Both the position numbers and the translations under genes were made by a program. From positions 188,569 through 252,568 of the forward strand of contig LUZT01000006.1 of NCBI GenBank assembly GCA_001602925.1: DNA of 64,000 nt. The letters are read 5' to 3'. The notes beneath the pieces are model-generated. The model was not told where the DNA came from, did no database searches, and saw only the letters and a list, made by a program, of their open reading frames with translations. The number at the start of each line of letters is the position of its first letter. Within the stretch, counting starts at the first letter, position 1. The DNA is from Chlorobiales bacterium Clorobi_01 (GTDB taxonomy: Bacteria; Bacteroidota; Chlorobiia; Chlorobiales; Chlorobiaceae). Positions 18,778 to 26,693 of this stretch are shown here, piece by piece.

Positions 18778-18825
18778 AAACCCCAACTGGTGCAGACTGG
18801 TTGGGGTTTTTCGCGTTTCTTGGGG
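18778..18825 (+). repeat. 48-bp terminator repeat, copy 1
   Basis: AAACCCCAAC pairs with GTTGGGGTTT around TGGTGCAGACTG, followed by a T tract and CGCGTTTCTTGGGG. Copy 2 at 19506-19553 matches at 47 of 48 positions. Similarity stops at both ends, so this is a discrete repeat. It lies upstream of the toxin-antitoxin pair. Confidence 0.85.
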
Positions 18826-18919
18826 TGCTTTCCGGTGTTTTTGACGAAGTGCGAATCTTGTTTACATTTCTTGGCGGTGCAAGTTTGTAATGAAATGAGC
18901 AGAATGGAGGAATCAATTG

Positions 18920-19162
18920 ATGATTAAAACCGAGGCAGACAGAATTCTGAGCAACGCGCTCAAGCAGACGGATACTGAACGGGCGCGCATAGCGGAGGCT
19001 TTGATCGCCAGTCTCGATGCGCCAATGGATGAGGATGTTGAACGCGCCTGGCAGATCGAGATTGAAAACCGGATTCATGACCTCGATTCTGGTGCCGCGA
19101 AGAGCATTCCGTGGGAAGAGGTCAGGGACAGACTTTACCGAAACGCCAATGTACAGCGTTGA
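18920..19162 (+). CDS. Antitoxin of a type II toxin-antitoxin pair (addiction-module component family)
   Basis: 80 residues. It resembles the unstable antitoxin family that pairs with ParE/RelE toxins: an N-terminal helix (ADRILSNALKQTDTERARIAEALIASLD) with the family's LP..ER..LAE..L-like pattern, then an acidic middle and WEEVRDRLYR at the C-terminus. ATG 18920 is preferred over TTG 18917 and has GGAGG 10-14 bases upstream. It overlaps the toxin by 14 bases, so translation is coupled. It likely binds its own promoter, although no operator was defined. Confidence 0.82.
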   Translation: MIKTEADRILSNALKQTDTERARIAEALIASLDAPMDEDVERAWQIEIENRIHDLDSGAAKSIPWEEVRDRLYRNANVQR

Positions 19163-19460
19163 AGTCCATCAGGAGGTTTATGCTGAACTGGAGTACTCCC
19201 GTTTATGGTACGAAGAGCGAGCAGCCAATCTCGGTACGGAATTCATCGTTGAAGTTGATCGAGCCATTGAGAACGTACGAGAAGCGCCTTCGACGTGGCC
19301 TATTCTGTACGAAGACCACAGTATCAGGCGTTACCTCGTTCACCGCTTCCCGTATGCGGTGATTTATCGTATCAAAGATCGCTTGATCCAGATCATTGCC
19401 GTGATGCATCTGCGCCGCCATCCGGATTACTGGCGAGGGAGAGTGCTGAAATGGGAGTGA
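19149..19460 (+). CDS. ParE/RelE-family toxin
   Basis: 103 residues. The start at ATG 19149 (MYSVEVHQEVYAELE) gives the usual ParE/RelE beginning, in which a beta strand leads into a helix with YAELEYSRLWYEE. Later come the central ENVREAPSTWPIL, then RRYLVHRFPYAVIYRI and the C-terminal strand IQIIAVMHLRRHPDYWRGR, whose Arg and His residues correspond to the functional end of RelE-fold toxins. It may inhibit gyrase (ParE) or cleave mRNA (RelE), and the sequence does not decide which. The operon lies exactly between two 48-bp repeats. Confidence 0.85.
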   Translation: MYSVEVHQEVYAELEYSRLWYEERAANLGTEFIVEVDRAIENVREAPSTWPILYEDHSIRRYLVHRFPYAVIYRIKDRLIQIIAVMHLRRHPDYWRGRVLKWE

Positions 19461-19505
19461 TGGTGATAAATGACGTCAACAATGAAGTTCAGGGACGGAA
19501 AGTCA

Positions 19506-19553
19506 AAACCCCGACTGGTGCAGACTGGTTGGGGTTTTTCGCGTTTCTTGGGG
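19506..19553 (+). repeat. 48-bp terminator repeat, copy 2
   Basis: Near-identical to 18778-18825, with A to G in the left arm as the only difference. It would terminate the toxin-antitoxin transcript. Direct orientation allows deletion of the 728-base unit by recombination. Confidence 0.85.
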
Positions 19554-19828
19554 GCGGATCAATATGAAAATCCTGCGGCAATATTTCCGCATTTGTTTGT
19601 GTGTCGATACGAGTTTTTTACATTAATAAAATGTGTTGGCTGAAGTACAAGGTAGTTTCACCTTTCCCCACAGCAAATGCCTCACGCAAGTTCCATCTTA
19701 CAGATCACGACCCTCGAAAGCCGGGGCGAACTGTCACAACGGCAGCGCGCTCGCCGGAGCCGTTGGGTTATTTTGGATTTTGATGGAGTGATTGGCACCA
19801 ACAAAGTTTTGAGAAATTTGAGCGCCAG

Positions 19829-19872
19829 TTGGATAATGAATAAACGTGACCTTGTTTCACTTATTCATCCAA
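19829..19872. promoter_or_regulatory. Long imperfect hairpin upstream of tcmP
   Basis: TTGGAT-AAT-GAATAA and TTATTCATCCAA pair with a 3-base bulge. Inside them GTGA pairs with TCAC around CCTTGTT. It lies about 60 bases before the tcmP ATG. It could be a leader structure or operator. Confidence 0.5.
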
Positions 19873-19909
19873 TACAGGATGTAAGGCGCAATAGAGTAGC
19901 GCAGATAAG

Positions 19910-19919
19910 CAATTTAGCG
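19910..19919 (+). repeat. 10-bp direct repeat, left copy
   Basis: CAATTTAGCG lies 11 bases before the tcmP start. The same 10 bases recur at 21815-21824, just after the partner gene, so the two genes are bracketed. Confidence 0.5.
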
Positions 19920-19930
19920 GTCAGCTTAAA

Positions 19931-21067
19931 ATGACGACACCTATGACAAAAAAAGACGTGAAAATAAAATTACTTAACCATTCAGAAGCAAAAGTCAGAC
20001 TTCTCGGGGAGTATCTGAAAAGATACTTAAATATTATTTGTCATGATGGATATACAAAACGTATAAAAATATATGACCTGTTTTGTGGAGAAGGACTTTA
20101 TGAAAATGATGGAGAAGGTAGTCCACTTGTAACAATGAGGCAAGTGAAAGATATTCATTTTATAAATGTTGCCAAATTATCAAGTATTCCAAAAATTGAC
20201 TGCCATTTCAATGATATTGAAATCAATAAAGTCAAAAAGGTAGAACAAGCACTCAAAGAGAAATCATTGTATTATCCTGAGTTTGGAGAATTGGGATTTT
20301 CAACTGAAGATTATCAAGTTCAGTTCGAAAAACTACTCACAGAACTACCAAAGCTAAAATCACTCAATCAAAAAGCATTTATTTTCATAGACCCATACGA
20401 ATACAAACATATTAAAGCCAGTCAGATAAAAAATCTTATGGCTAAAGGTAATTCAGAAGTTCTTTTGTGGTTGCCAACACAGTTTATGTATCGTTTTGCG
20501 AGCAATGGAACACCAGAAGCTCTAAAAGACTTTATAACAGAGATTATCCCAAACTTCTGTGAGTGGCGACCTGGGAATGTTTGGAACTTCATTTCTGAAT
20601 TGAAACAAGGTTTTCAAAATTTTCTTGGTAACAGTTTCTTTGTTGATACTTTCACAATACAAAAAGATACAAACACTGTTTTTTGTCTATTCTTTTTCAC
20701 TTCTCACATTAAAGGGTTTGAGAAAATGTTGGAAGCTAAATGGGAAATTGATACAGAATACGGAAAAGGTTGGGATTATGCAGGTAATGCGCCCAGTTTG
20801 TTTCACGAACACAAAACAAATCCACTTGAAAAAAAGCTAAGAGAATTTTTAAAAGGAAAGAGGCGTTATAACGGTGAAGTCTATGATTTTACGTTAAGAC
20901 AAGGATTTTTACCAAAACATACAAACGAAATTTTCTATAATTGGCAAAATGATGGTGATTTGGAGGTATTGACTGCAAGCGATGAGAAAGCAAGAAAAAA
21001 ATCATTTTACATTGCTTACAAATACTTCAAAGAAGATAATAAAAAAGTTAACTTTAACCTGAGATAG
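19931..21067 (+). CDS. tcmP: Three-Cys-motif partner protein (TcmP)
   Basis: 378 residues, AT-rich. The N-terminal helix pair ([20 protein letters not shown]) precedes a methyltransferase-like strand-loop [20 protein letters not shown] (residues 47-66, close to the family FAGPG..GSPL pattern), and [12 protein letters not shown] lies around residue 150. These features, and its position directly before a three-cysteine Gp37/Gp68-type protein, identify it as TcmP. The fold suggests a SAM-dependent or nucleotide-acting enzyme, but the biochemical role of the family is not established. Base composition is far below the neighbours' GC, so recent horizontal transfer is likely. The partner gene starts 2 bases after its stop. 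Confidence 0.85.
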   Translation: MTTPMTKKDVKIKLLNHSEAKVRLLGEYLKRYLNIICHDGYTKRIKIYDLFCGEGLYENDGEGSPLVTMRQVKDIHFINVAKLSSIPKIDCHFNDIEINKVKKVEQALKEKSLYYPEFGELGFSTEDYQVQFEKLLTELPKLKSLNQKAFIFIDPYEYKHIKASQIKNLMAKGNSEVLLWLPTQFMYRFASNGTPEALKDFITEIIPNFCEWRPGNVWNFISELKQGFQNFLGNSFFVDTFTIQKDTNTVFCLFFFTSHIKGFEKMLEAKWEIDTEYGKGWDYAGNAPSLFHEHKTNPLEKKLREFLKGKRRYNGEVYDFTLRQGFLPKHTNEIFYNWQNDGDLEVLTASDEKARKKSFYIAYKYFKEDNKKVNFNLR

Positions 21068-21069
21068 TT

Positions 21070-21789
21070 ATGGCACAATCAAACATAGAATGGACTGAAA
21101 TGACTTGGAATCCAACTACGGGGTGCGATAAGATTTCGGTAGGATGTAAATTCTGTTATGCAGAAGTTATGTCAAAGCGTTTACAGTCAATGGGTGTTGA
21201 GAAATACAAGAACAATTTCGATATAACTATTCACGAAGATGAATTAGAGATACCATACGCTTGGAAAAAACCAAAGGTCGTTTTTGTTAACTCTATGAGC
21301 GACTTGTTCCATAAAGACGTTCCGATTGACTTCATTAGAAGGGTGTTTAAAGTAATGAAAGACAATCCACAACACGTTTTTCAGGTTTTGACCAAGAGAG
21401 CGGACGTTTTAAGGTATTATGATAGCGAAGGTTGGTTAGAGTGGGCACATAATATTTGGATGGGTGTTTCAGTAGAGAATAGTCAAGTGACTAAGAGAAT
21501 TGACCTGCTACGTGAGACCGGGGCAAGAGTTAAATTCCTTTCTTGTGAGCCACTGATTGGGGCAATCCCGAATATGAATTTGACAGGTATTGATTGGGTA
21601 ATTGTTGGCGGAGAGAGCGGACGAAAAACCAGACCAATGAAAGAAGAATGGGTAACAGGCATTAAAAACCAATGTTTAGATGCGGACGTTGCTTTTTTCT
21701 TCAAACAATGGGGCGGGACAAACAAAAAGAAAACTGGACGACTTCTGGAAGGCAAGACTTGGGACGAAATGCCTGAAATTGAACTTTAG
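21070..21789 (+). CDS. Three-cysteine DUF5131 (phage Gp37/Gp68-like) protein
   Basis: 239 residues. The N-terminus [14 protein letters not shown] is followed by Cys19-x6-Cys26-x2-Cys29 ([15 protein letters not shown]), which is the three-Cys motif. The spacing resembles a radical-SAM-like iron-sulfur site but is not the classical Cx3Cx2C. Other family blocks are [49 protein letters not shown] and FFFKQWGG. It is coupled to tcmP, with a 2-base gap. The pair occurs in phages and genomic islands. The reaction is unknown, and it could modify nucleic acid or cofactor. Confidence 0.85.
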   Translation: MAQSNIEWTEMTWNPTTGCDKISVGCKFCYAEVMSKRLQSMGVEKYKNNFDITIHEDELEIPYAWKKPKVVFVNSMSDLFHKDVPIDFIRRVFKVMKDNPQHVFQVLTKRADVLRYYDSEGWLEWAHNIWMGVSVENSQVTKRIDLLRETGARVKFLSCEPLIGAIPNMNLTGIDWVIVGGESGRKTRPMKEEWVTGIKNQCLDADVAFFFKQWGGTNKKKTGRLLEGKTWDEMPEIEL

Positions 21790-21814
21790 TGCTAAAAAAC
21801 TGCCACTACTCATA

Positions 21815-21824
21815 CAATTTAGCG
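21815..21824 (+). repeat. 10-bp direct repeat, right copy
   Basis: CAATTTAGCG lies 26 bases after the DUF5131 stop and matches 19910-19919. A CAATTT/AAATTG hairpin overlaps it. Confidence 0.5.
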
Positions 21825-21878
21825 TTATAAAAATTGTTTCGTGGCGTGAGACAGTTTGCGGTACAGGAGATAAACAAC

Positions 21879-21922
21879 AAAACCCCCAACCAGTTCGCGC
21901 CAGTTGGGGGGTTTGCTTTTTA
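21879..21922. terminator. Inverted relative of the 48-bp terminator, at the island's right edge
   Basis: AAACCCCCAAC pairs with GTTGGGGGGTTT. Read on the minus strand, its core AACTGGCGCGAACTGGTTGGGG aligns with AACTGGTGCAGACTGGTTGGGG of copies 1 and 2, so this is a diverged copy in opposite orientation. It serves both the DUF5131 gene and the convergent hydrolase, whose stop lies inside it. Confidence 0.75.
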
Positions 21923-22690
21923 CAACCCCCGCAAATGCTCCAGCAAAATACCGTTAAACATCGCGGGTTGTTCGAGATTTGAGAGGTGGCCGGCGTCCGG
22001 GATCAGTTCGAGCTTTGAGCCGGGGATCAGGGCGTGTATTCCGGCGGCGGTCTCCGGCGTGGTGACGGTGTCCTCCATGCCGTTGATGACAAGTGTCGGG
22101 CAGGTGATTTCGGTCAGGAGTTCCGTCGAGTCCTTGCGTTCGGCGATGGCTCGCATCGCTTCGCTGATCTCCGCCGGAGTCTGCCGGGCGATGCTCGCTC
22201 GCGTCTTTTCGACGAGCGACGGGTTCGATTCGTAGGTCTCCCTCGCGAAGAAGTTTGGCACCATTCGCGCCGCCGCTTCTTCGGCTCCTTTCTCCATCAC
22301 CGCTTTTCTGAACTCCTGCCGCGTCGCTTGCGCTTCGGGCGAGTCCGCATTGGCCCGCGTGTCGCAGAGCACCAGCGAGTCGATCAGCTCCGGGTAGAGC
22401 CGGTAGAACGCCATCGCCTGGTAGCCGCCCATCGAGAGGCCGACGATGGTCGCGCTTGACCAGCCGAGCGCTTCGACGAGCCGGGCAAGGTCGCGGGCGT
22501 AATCGTCCATGCTCCAGTCGGGGCGCGACGGCGAACTGTCGAAGCCATAGACGTAAGGCGCGATCACCCGGTAGCCCGACTCGGCCAGCGGGGCGAGTTG
22601 CGGCTCCCACATCTGCGACGAGACCGGGAAGGCGTGCAATAGCAAAACATTACCGGCGTCACCGCCCGCTGCTCCAGTGAAAGTCAGCAT
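21920..22690 (-). CDS. Alpha/beta-fold hydrolase
   Basis: 256-residue cytoplasmic hydrolase. The nucleophile is in GLSMGGYQAM (about residue 95), the acid Asp in INGMEDTVT and the His in DAGHLSNLEQP. The oxyanion segment reads LLHAFPVSSQMW instead of the usual HG. It resembles BioH/haloalkanoate-like carboxylesterases. The substrate is unknown. It begins 3 bases after the YtxH gene, and its stop lies in the terminator that borders the accessory island. Confidence 0.88.
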   Translation of the reverse strand: MLTFTGAAGGDAGNVLLLHAFPVSSQMWEPQLAPLAESGYRVIAPYVYGFDSSPSRPDWSMDDYARDLARLVEALGWSSATIVGLSMGGYQAMAFYRLYPELIDSLVLCDTRANADSPEAQATRQEFRKAVMEKGAEEAAARMVPNFFARETYESNPSLVEKTRASIARQTPAEISEAMRAIAERKDSTELLTEITCPTLVINGMEDTVTTPETAAGIHALIPGSKLELIPDAGHLSNLEQPAMFNGILLEHLRGL

Positions 22691-22693
22691 GGC

Positions 22694-23020
22694 TCAGTTC
22701 TCCTGTGCTTTGGCCTGGCTGCCGCGGATGTCGCGGATGATGTTGTTGGCCTCGTCGAGAATCTTGCGGGCCTCGTCGCGGGCGCTGTCGATGATCTCCT
22801 GCGAGCGGTGCTTGGCCTCGTTGCTGTATGCCGCTTCGTGTTCCGAGCCCTCGTACAATTCCGTTGCGCGGTCAATGGCGCGCTTGACCTTGCCGCTGAT
22901 GATCATCTGGGTGTCTTCGCCTTTGCGCGGAGCGAACAAAAGGCCCATGATGGTGCCGACTGCGGCGCCGAGCATGGCTCCGAAAAAGAGTCCCTTGTAG
23001 TATTTGTCCTGATTTTCCAT
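22694..23020 (-). CDS. YtxH-domain membrane protein
   Basis: 108 residues. One N-terminal membrane segment (GLFFGAMLGAAVGTIMGLLFAP, given with the following RKG turn as the YtxH hallmark) is followed by a long charged helix (DSARDEARKILDEANNIIRDI). This organisation is typical of YtxH/gas-vesicle-like stress proteins that sit at the inner membrane. ATG 23020 was chosen because the hallmark follows after 10 residues. A longer frame upstream is a shadow of the HD gene. It is probably co-transcribed with the hydrolase. Confidence 0.85.
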   Translation of the reverse strand: MENQDKYYKGLFFGAMLGAAVGTIMGLLFAPRKGEDTQMIISGKVKRAIDRATELYEGSEHEAAYSNEAKHRSQEIIDSARDEARKILDEANNIIRDIRGSQAKAQEN

Positions 23021-23060
23021 GATCTCGGGATTTTGTTGTAAAAAAGAAATATAACAAAAA

Positions 23061-24473
23061 TCAGCGCCGCAGGATTTCCACCACCTCCTCTTCGAGGCCG
23101 GAGAGCGTATCGACGAGGTCGTGACGGCACAGTACCCTGAACTTCTTGGTATAGTGTTCGAACGAGAGGATGAAGTCGGAGCCAAACACCGATTCCCGGA
23201 AATCGTCGAACCGGACGTATCCGTTCGAGTCCGTGGGCTGCACCAGGTGCCGGTGCTCGCTTTTGGTCGGCCAGATGCGCAGCTCGCGGAAGTCGCTGTA
23301 GTCGAACACATCCTTCGATGGCGGCGCGTCGATCAGCACTTCGTGGCCTGCAAGTCTTTTACCGGTTTTTCCGGCGAGCATGGCGCAGATTTCCTGCTCT
23401 TTCTCTTTGCGGCGGCGGTGGCTGGTGTTGTAGGCGAACCAGACCGGATCGATCTCCATTGATGGTTCGTGATAGGGCCGGATGGTCATGGCGCGTTTGT
23501 AGACGCGACGCTCCAGAATTGCATCGAGCAGCTCTGCCGCTGGCAAGCCAAGCCCGCGAATCGCCCGCTCAAGCTCGAAAAGCACCCGGTCGTCAGAGTT
23601 GAAATAGAAGAGTTCGCGCAAGGTTTCCGCTGGCAGGGCGCTTTCGTCGGCGACGTCCTGCAACAGCCGCCGGAGCATGGTCGAGAAGGTGCGGCTCGTG
23701 TGGTGCCAGTAAACGTTGCGCATCATCATGTACTTGGCGAACAGCAGGCTTTCGAGCGGCGCGATCCCTTTTTCGGTGATCGCGAGGCGCTGGTGTTCCG
23801 GGTCGGGCACAAACGATTCGATGAGCCGCTCGATGTCGATGCTGCCGTACGGAATGTTGCAGTGGTGCGCGTCGCGCATGAGGTAGTCCATCTTGTCGGG
23901 ATCGAGCGTGCCGCTGACCAGCTTGCCGAGCCGATGCGCCGTCTTGCCCGCGATGATTTCGGTGACAGTATCGGGATCGACCTGCCAGTCGTCATGCAGG
24001 ATGGCCGCGATGGAGGGCGTTCCGTGGTGTTCCTCGTTCAGGAACTGGCCGGTCAGCGATTCGTGATGCGCGAACACCGCGCCTTTGGCTCCCGCCGGGG
24101 TGATCTCCTCAAGCACATGCGCGTGTGGGTAGTGGCCGATGTCGTGCAAAAGGCAGGTTGCCAGCAGTGTGCGGCAGGTTTCGTCGTCGAACTGCAACCG
24201 TTCATCCTGCAAATCGAGCGCCAGCGGATTGCTCACCATTCGTTGCAAGATCATCTTCATCAGGTGATAAACGCCGATCGAGTGCTCGAAGCGGGTGTGG
24301 TTCGCGCCGGGGTAGACCTGCTGGGCGAACGAAAGCTGCCGGATGCCCTTGAGCCGCAGGAAAGAGGGGTGGGCGAGAATTTTTTTGAGCGGCGCGCTCA
24401 GCGGGATGTGGCCCCAGATGGGAATGCGGATAAACCCGCCTTCGGAGCGGAAAAGAAACGGCTCGGCGATCAT
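23061..24473 (-). CDS. HD-domain phosphohydrolase (dGTPase-like)
   Basis: 470 residues from ATG 24473 (MIAEPFLFRSEGG). Upstream in-frame codons begin only at TTG 24533 and add no conserved sequence. The HD metal site is complete: TRFEHSIGVYHL (His), LLHDIGHYPHAH (His-Asp and following His), and a later Asp in DPDKMDYLMRDAHH. The order matches the family of HD-superfamily hydrolases related to SamHD1/dGTP triphosphohydrolases, which often act on nucleotides. The substrate is unassigned. The C-terminal region is basic and may bind nucleic acid. Confidence 0.85.
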   Translation of the reverse strand: MIAEPFLFRSEGGFIRIPIWGHIPLSAPLKKILAHPSFLRLKGIRQLSFAQQVYPGANHTRFEHSIGVYHLMKMILQRMVSNPLALDLQDERLQFDDETCRTLLATCLLHDIGHYPHAHVLEEITPAGAKGAVFAHHESLTGQFLNEEHHGTPSIAAILHDDWQVDPDTVTEIIAGKTAHRLGKLVSGTLDPDKMDYLMRDAHHCNIPYGSIDIERLIESFVPDPEHQRLAITEKGIAPLESLLFAKYMMMRNVYWHHTSRTFSTMLRRLLQDVADESALPAETLRELFYFNSDDRVLFELERAIRGLGLPAAELLDAILERRVYKRAMTIRPYHEPSMEIDPVWFAYNTSHRRRKEKEQEICAMLAGKTGKRLAGHEVLIDAPPSKDVFDYSDFRELRIWPTKSEHRHLVQPTDSNGYVRFDDFRESVFGSDFILSFEHYTKKFRVLCRHDLVDTLSGLEEEVVEILRR

Positions 24474-24566
24474 GATGGAGGGGATGGTTGAAAGTGTCTC
24501 GCGCAAGATACGCACGAGCCCTTCCCTCGGCAAGACATGATGGGGCGGGAATGGCAGGGCAATAAA

Positions 24567-24594
24567 AAAGCTGCCGTTTTCGACAGCAGCTTTT
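24567..24594. terminator. Hairpin terminator for the RRM gene
   Basis: AAAAGCTGC pairs with GCAGCTTTT around a short loop, with A/T tracts on both sides. It is placed just after the RRM gene on the minus strand. Confidence 0.7.
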
Positions 24595-24615
24595 GGCTTG
24601 TATTCCGGTCAGTGC

Positions 24616-24888
24616 TCAGTACCTGGGGCGGGCAGCCGGGCGCTCTTCACGCGGCTTTGCTTCGTTAACCCTGATTTTTCTGCCGTTGAGGCTGCTTTCG
24701 TTCAGCTGGGAAATCGCTTCGTTTGCCTCTGCGTCGTCAGGCATTTCAACAAATCCGAATCCTTTTGAACGGCCAGTGAACTTGTCGATGATGACGTTTG
24801 CTTTGGAAACCGTACCGAATTCGCCAAATGCGCCGCTCAGGTCTGCTTCGGTGACGTTATAGTCGAGATTGCCGATGTAGATGTTCAT
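24616..24888 (-). CDS. RRM-type RNA-binding protein
   Basis: 90 residues: a single RNA recognition motif with RNP2 (IYIGNLDY, residues 3-10) and RNP1 (SKGFGFVEM, residues 41-49), then a short Arg/Pro-rich tail (EERPAARPRY). It resembles cyanobacterial-type Rbp proteins that help bacteria in cold or other stress. The 153-base upstream gap is AT-rich and may hold a regulated leader, as seen with many rbp genes. No specific cold-box was recognised. Confidence 0.93.
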   Translation of the reverse strand: MNIYIGNLDYNVTEADLSGAFGEFGTVSKANVIIDKFTGRSKGFGFVEMPDDAEANEAISQLNESSLNGRKIRVNEAKPREERPAARPRY

Positions 24889-25041
24889 GCTTTTTAAAGG
24901 TCTTAGTGCTTTGATAGAAAGAGAAAAGCTGCCAAATAATCAAAAGCACAAATCACTTGAAAGCCTCTGGCCCAACCGTTGTCCAGAAACCTGATATTAA
25001 TCTTTATTGTGTGAACATACAAATCCGTGATGATCTGAAGT

Positions 25042-26544
25042 TCATATACTTCCATGTTGCCGTTCTTTCAGATGCAGGGCGCAGACCTTCCGGAAATGGT
25101 GGCCGTAGATGGCAAGCGTTACCGCCAGCGGCAGTGCCTGCTGACGGTTTACGGCCGTCCAGGCGAGCATTTTCCAGTACTGGAAACGTTCTCTGCCAAT
25201 GACGCCAAGCATCACTGTCGAGCGCATGAAAGCCATGAACTGGCTCATCCTGAAACGGCTTTTCAGTTGTGGGGCCCGGTACTCCTCCAGCAGCGTGCGG
25301 ATGCGCTGGTAGTAGTATTTCGGAGCATAGAGGTGGTTCATCATCTCCCTGTACCCCCTGCGCAGGATTTCGGGATCCATCATCGGCACGATGTTGGTGT
25401 TGCTGTCCGCATTGTCGCCACTCGAATGGGGCAGCAGACGCCCCTCGTTTTTCAGTCGCTCATAAAGCTTCGTGCCGGGCAGGGCCTGCAAAATGCCGAC
25501 CATCGCGGTGACGATGCCGCTCTTCTGGATGAACTCGATCTGTTTCTGGAAGATCGACGGTGTGTCGCTGTCGAAGCCCACGATAAAGCCTCCCTGCACC
25601 TCGATGCCTGCATTCTGGATTCTGCGGATGTTGTCGAGCATGTCGCGCGAGGTGTTGTGCTGTTTGCCGCAGGCCTGTAAAGCGGTGACTTCCGGCGTTT
25701 CGATGCCGATGAACACCTGGTTGAAACCCGCGTCTACCATCAGCTCCATCAGTTCGGCATCATCGGCCAGATTGATTGAGCACTCCGTGTAGAACTTGTT
25801 CGTTGCGCCTTTCGTCTTTCGCCACTCGATCAACGCCGGAAGCAGCTCTTTTTTGAGGTAGGCGCGGTGGGCGATGAAGTTGTCGTCCACGAAAAAGACG
25901 CTATCCTGCCATCCGTGCCGTTGAAGTCCCTCCAGCTCGGCGATGATCTGTGAGCTGGTTTTGGTGCGGATTTTGTGGCCGAACAGGGCCGTGACGTTGC
26001 AGAAATCGCAGCGGTATGGGCAGCCGCGCGAAAACTGGATGGCCATCGATGCGTACTGTTTCATGTCGAGCAGCTTCCACTCCGGTACCGGCGTGCAACC
26101 AAGCGCCGGGAATTCATCGGCGGTGTAGTAGCGCTCCGGAACTCCGTTTTCGAGATCCGCGATGAAGCGTGGAAGGGTGATCTCAGCCTCGTTCAGCACG
26201 AAATAGTCAACCTCGGGAAATTCGGCATAACCGGTGGTGAAAAGCGGGCCTCCGGCGACCACCGGCAATCCGGCAGCCTTGCAGCGCGCGATTGCCTCGC
26301 GAGCGGAATCCTGCTGCACTGCCATAGAGCTGATGAAAACGATATCAGCCCAGGCAATATCCTCACTGCGGAGCTTGCGGACGTTGAGATCGACCAGCCG
26401 CCGCTGCCATGCGGGCGGAAGCATCGAAGCCACGGTCAGGAGGCCGAGCGGCGGCAGCGATGCCTTTTTTTTGACGAACTTGAGGGCGTGCTTGAAACTC
26501 CAGAAGGTGTCCGGAAATTCCGGATAGAGCAGCAGAATGTTCAT
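25042..26544 (-). CDS. B12-binding radical SAM protein
   Basis: 500 residues from ATG 26544, which has GGGGAGAG about 9 bases upstream. It has an N-terminal cobalamin-binding-like Rossmann domain (MNILLLYPEFPDTFWSF, LPPLGLLTVASMLP, VDLNVRKL), the radical SAM cluster motif CPYRCDFC (about residue 196), and the C-terminal DUF4070-type helical part (RMSQFMAFMRSTVML). In green sulfur bacteria this superfamily includes the BchE, BchQ and BchR bacteriochlorophyll enzymes, and elsewhere hopanoid methylases. The closest role cannot be told by eye, so it is left unnamed. It is followed at a distance by the RRM gene and preceded by lptB. Confidence 0.88.
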   Translation of the reverse strand: MNILLLYPEFPDTFWSFKHALKFVKKKASLPPLGLLTVASMLPPAWQRRLVDLNVRKLRSEDIAWADIVFISSMAVQQDSAREAIARCKAAGLPVVAGGPLFTTGYAEFPEVDYFVLNEAEITLPRFIADLENGVPERYYTADEFPALGCTPVPEWKLLDMKQYASMAIQFSRGCPYRCDFCNVTALFGHKIRTKTSSQIIAELEGLQRHGWQDSVFFVDDNFIAHRAYLKKELLPALIEWRKTKGATNKFYTECSINLADDAELMELMVDAGFNQVFIGIETPEVTALQACGKQHNTSRDMLDNIRRIQNAGIEVQGGFIVGFDSDTPSIFQKQIEFIQKSGIVTAMVGILQALPGTKLYERLKNEGRLLPHSSGDNADSNTNIVPMMDPEILRRGYREMMNHLYAPKYYYQRIRTLLEEYRAPQLKSRFRMSQFMAFMRSTVMLGVIGRERFQYWKMLAWTAVNRQQALPLAVTLAIYGHHFRKVCALHLKERQHGSI

Positions 26545-26693
26545 AGGTTTCTCTCCCCGATAGCGTTGCGGATCGGTCATTCGAGCCGGGGCAGAGCGTC
26601 CGGTGCCGGGCGTGAGAGCCACCGGTTCAACTTCAGGTCAAGTTCAGAAACAGGTTTGTCAAAAACAAGAAAACTCTTGCGTTCAGCCCTTTT

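Larger units (their letters stand above)
19554..19930. other. Gene-free leader of the TcmP unit
   Basis: No convincing gene. It holds a TGCGG/CCGCA hairpin near 19572-19589, a GC-rich patch (about 19715-19770) with a CAACGGC/GCCGTTG hairpin, and an AT-rich stretch with a long imperfect hairpin at 19829-19872. Short frames here lack codon bias and ribosome binding sites. Confidence 0.6.

Noticed and set aside
19715-19872. Integron attC site or cassette array
   Set aside because: GTTGGGT and GTTGGAT resemble attC cores, but the matching RYYYAAC partner upstream is missing, the palindrome orientation is wrong, and no integrase is present.
19677-19934. 85-codon frame upstream of tcmP
   Set aside because: No ribosome binding site, mixed composition and no similarity to a family. 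It overlaps structured leader DNA.
23469-24491. 340-codon plus-strand frame over the HD hydrolase
   Set aside because: The HD motifs on the minus strand are complete, and the reverse product is featureless.
25042-26544. Naming the radical SAM gene bchE, bchQ or bchR
   Set aside because: Domain order alone does not separate these from other cobalamin-dependent members. No pigment gene is adjacent.
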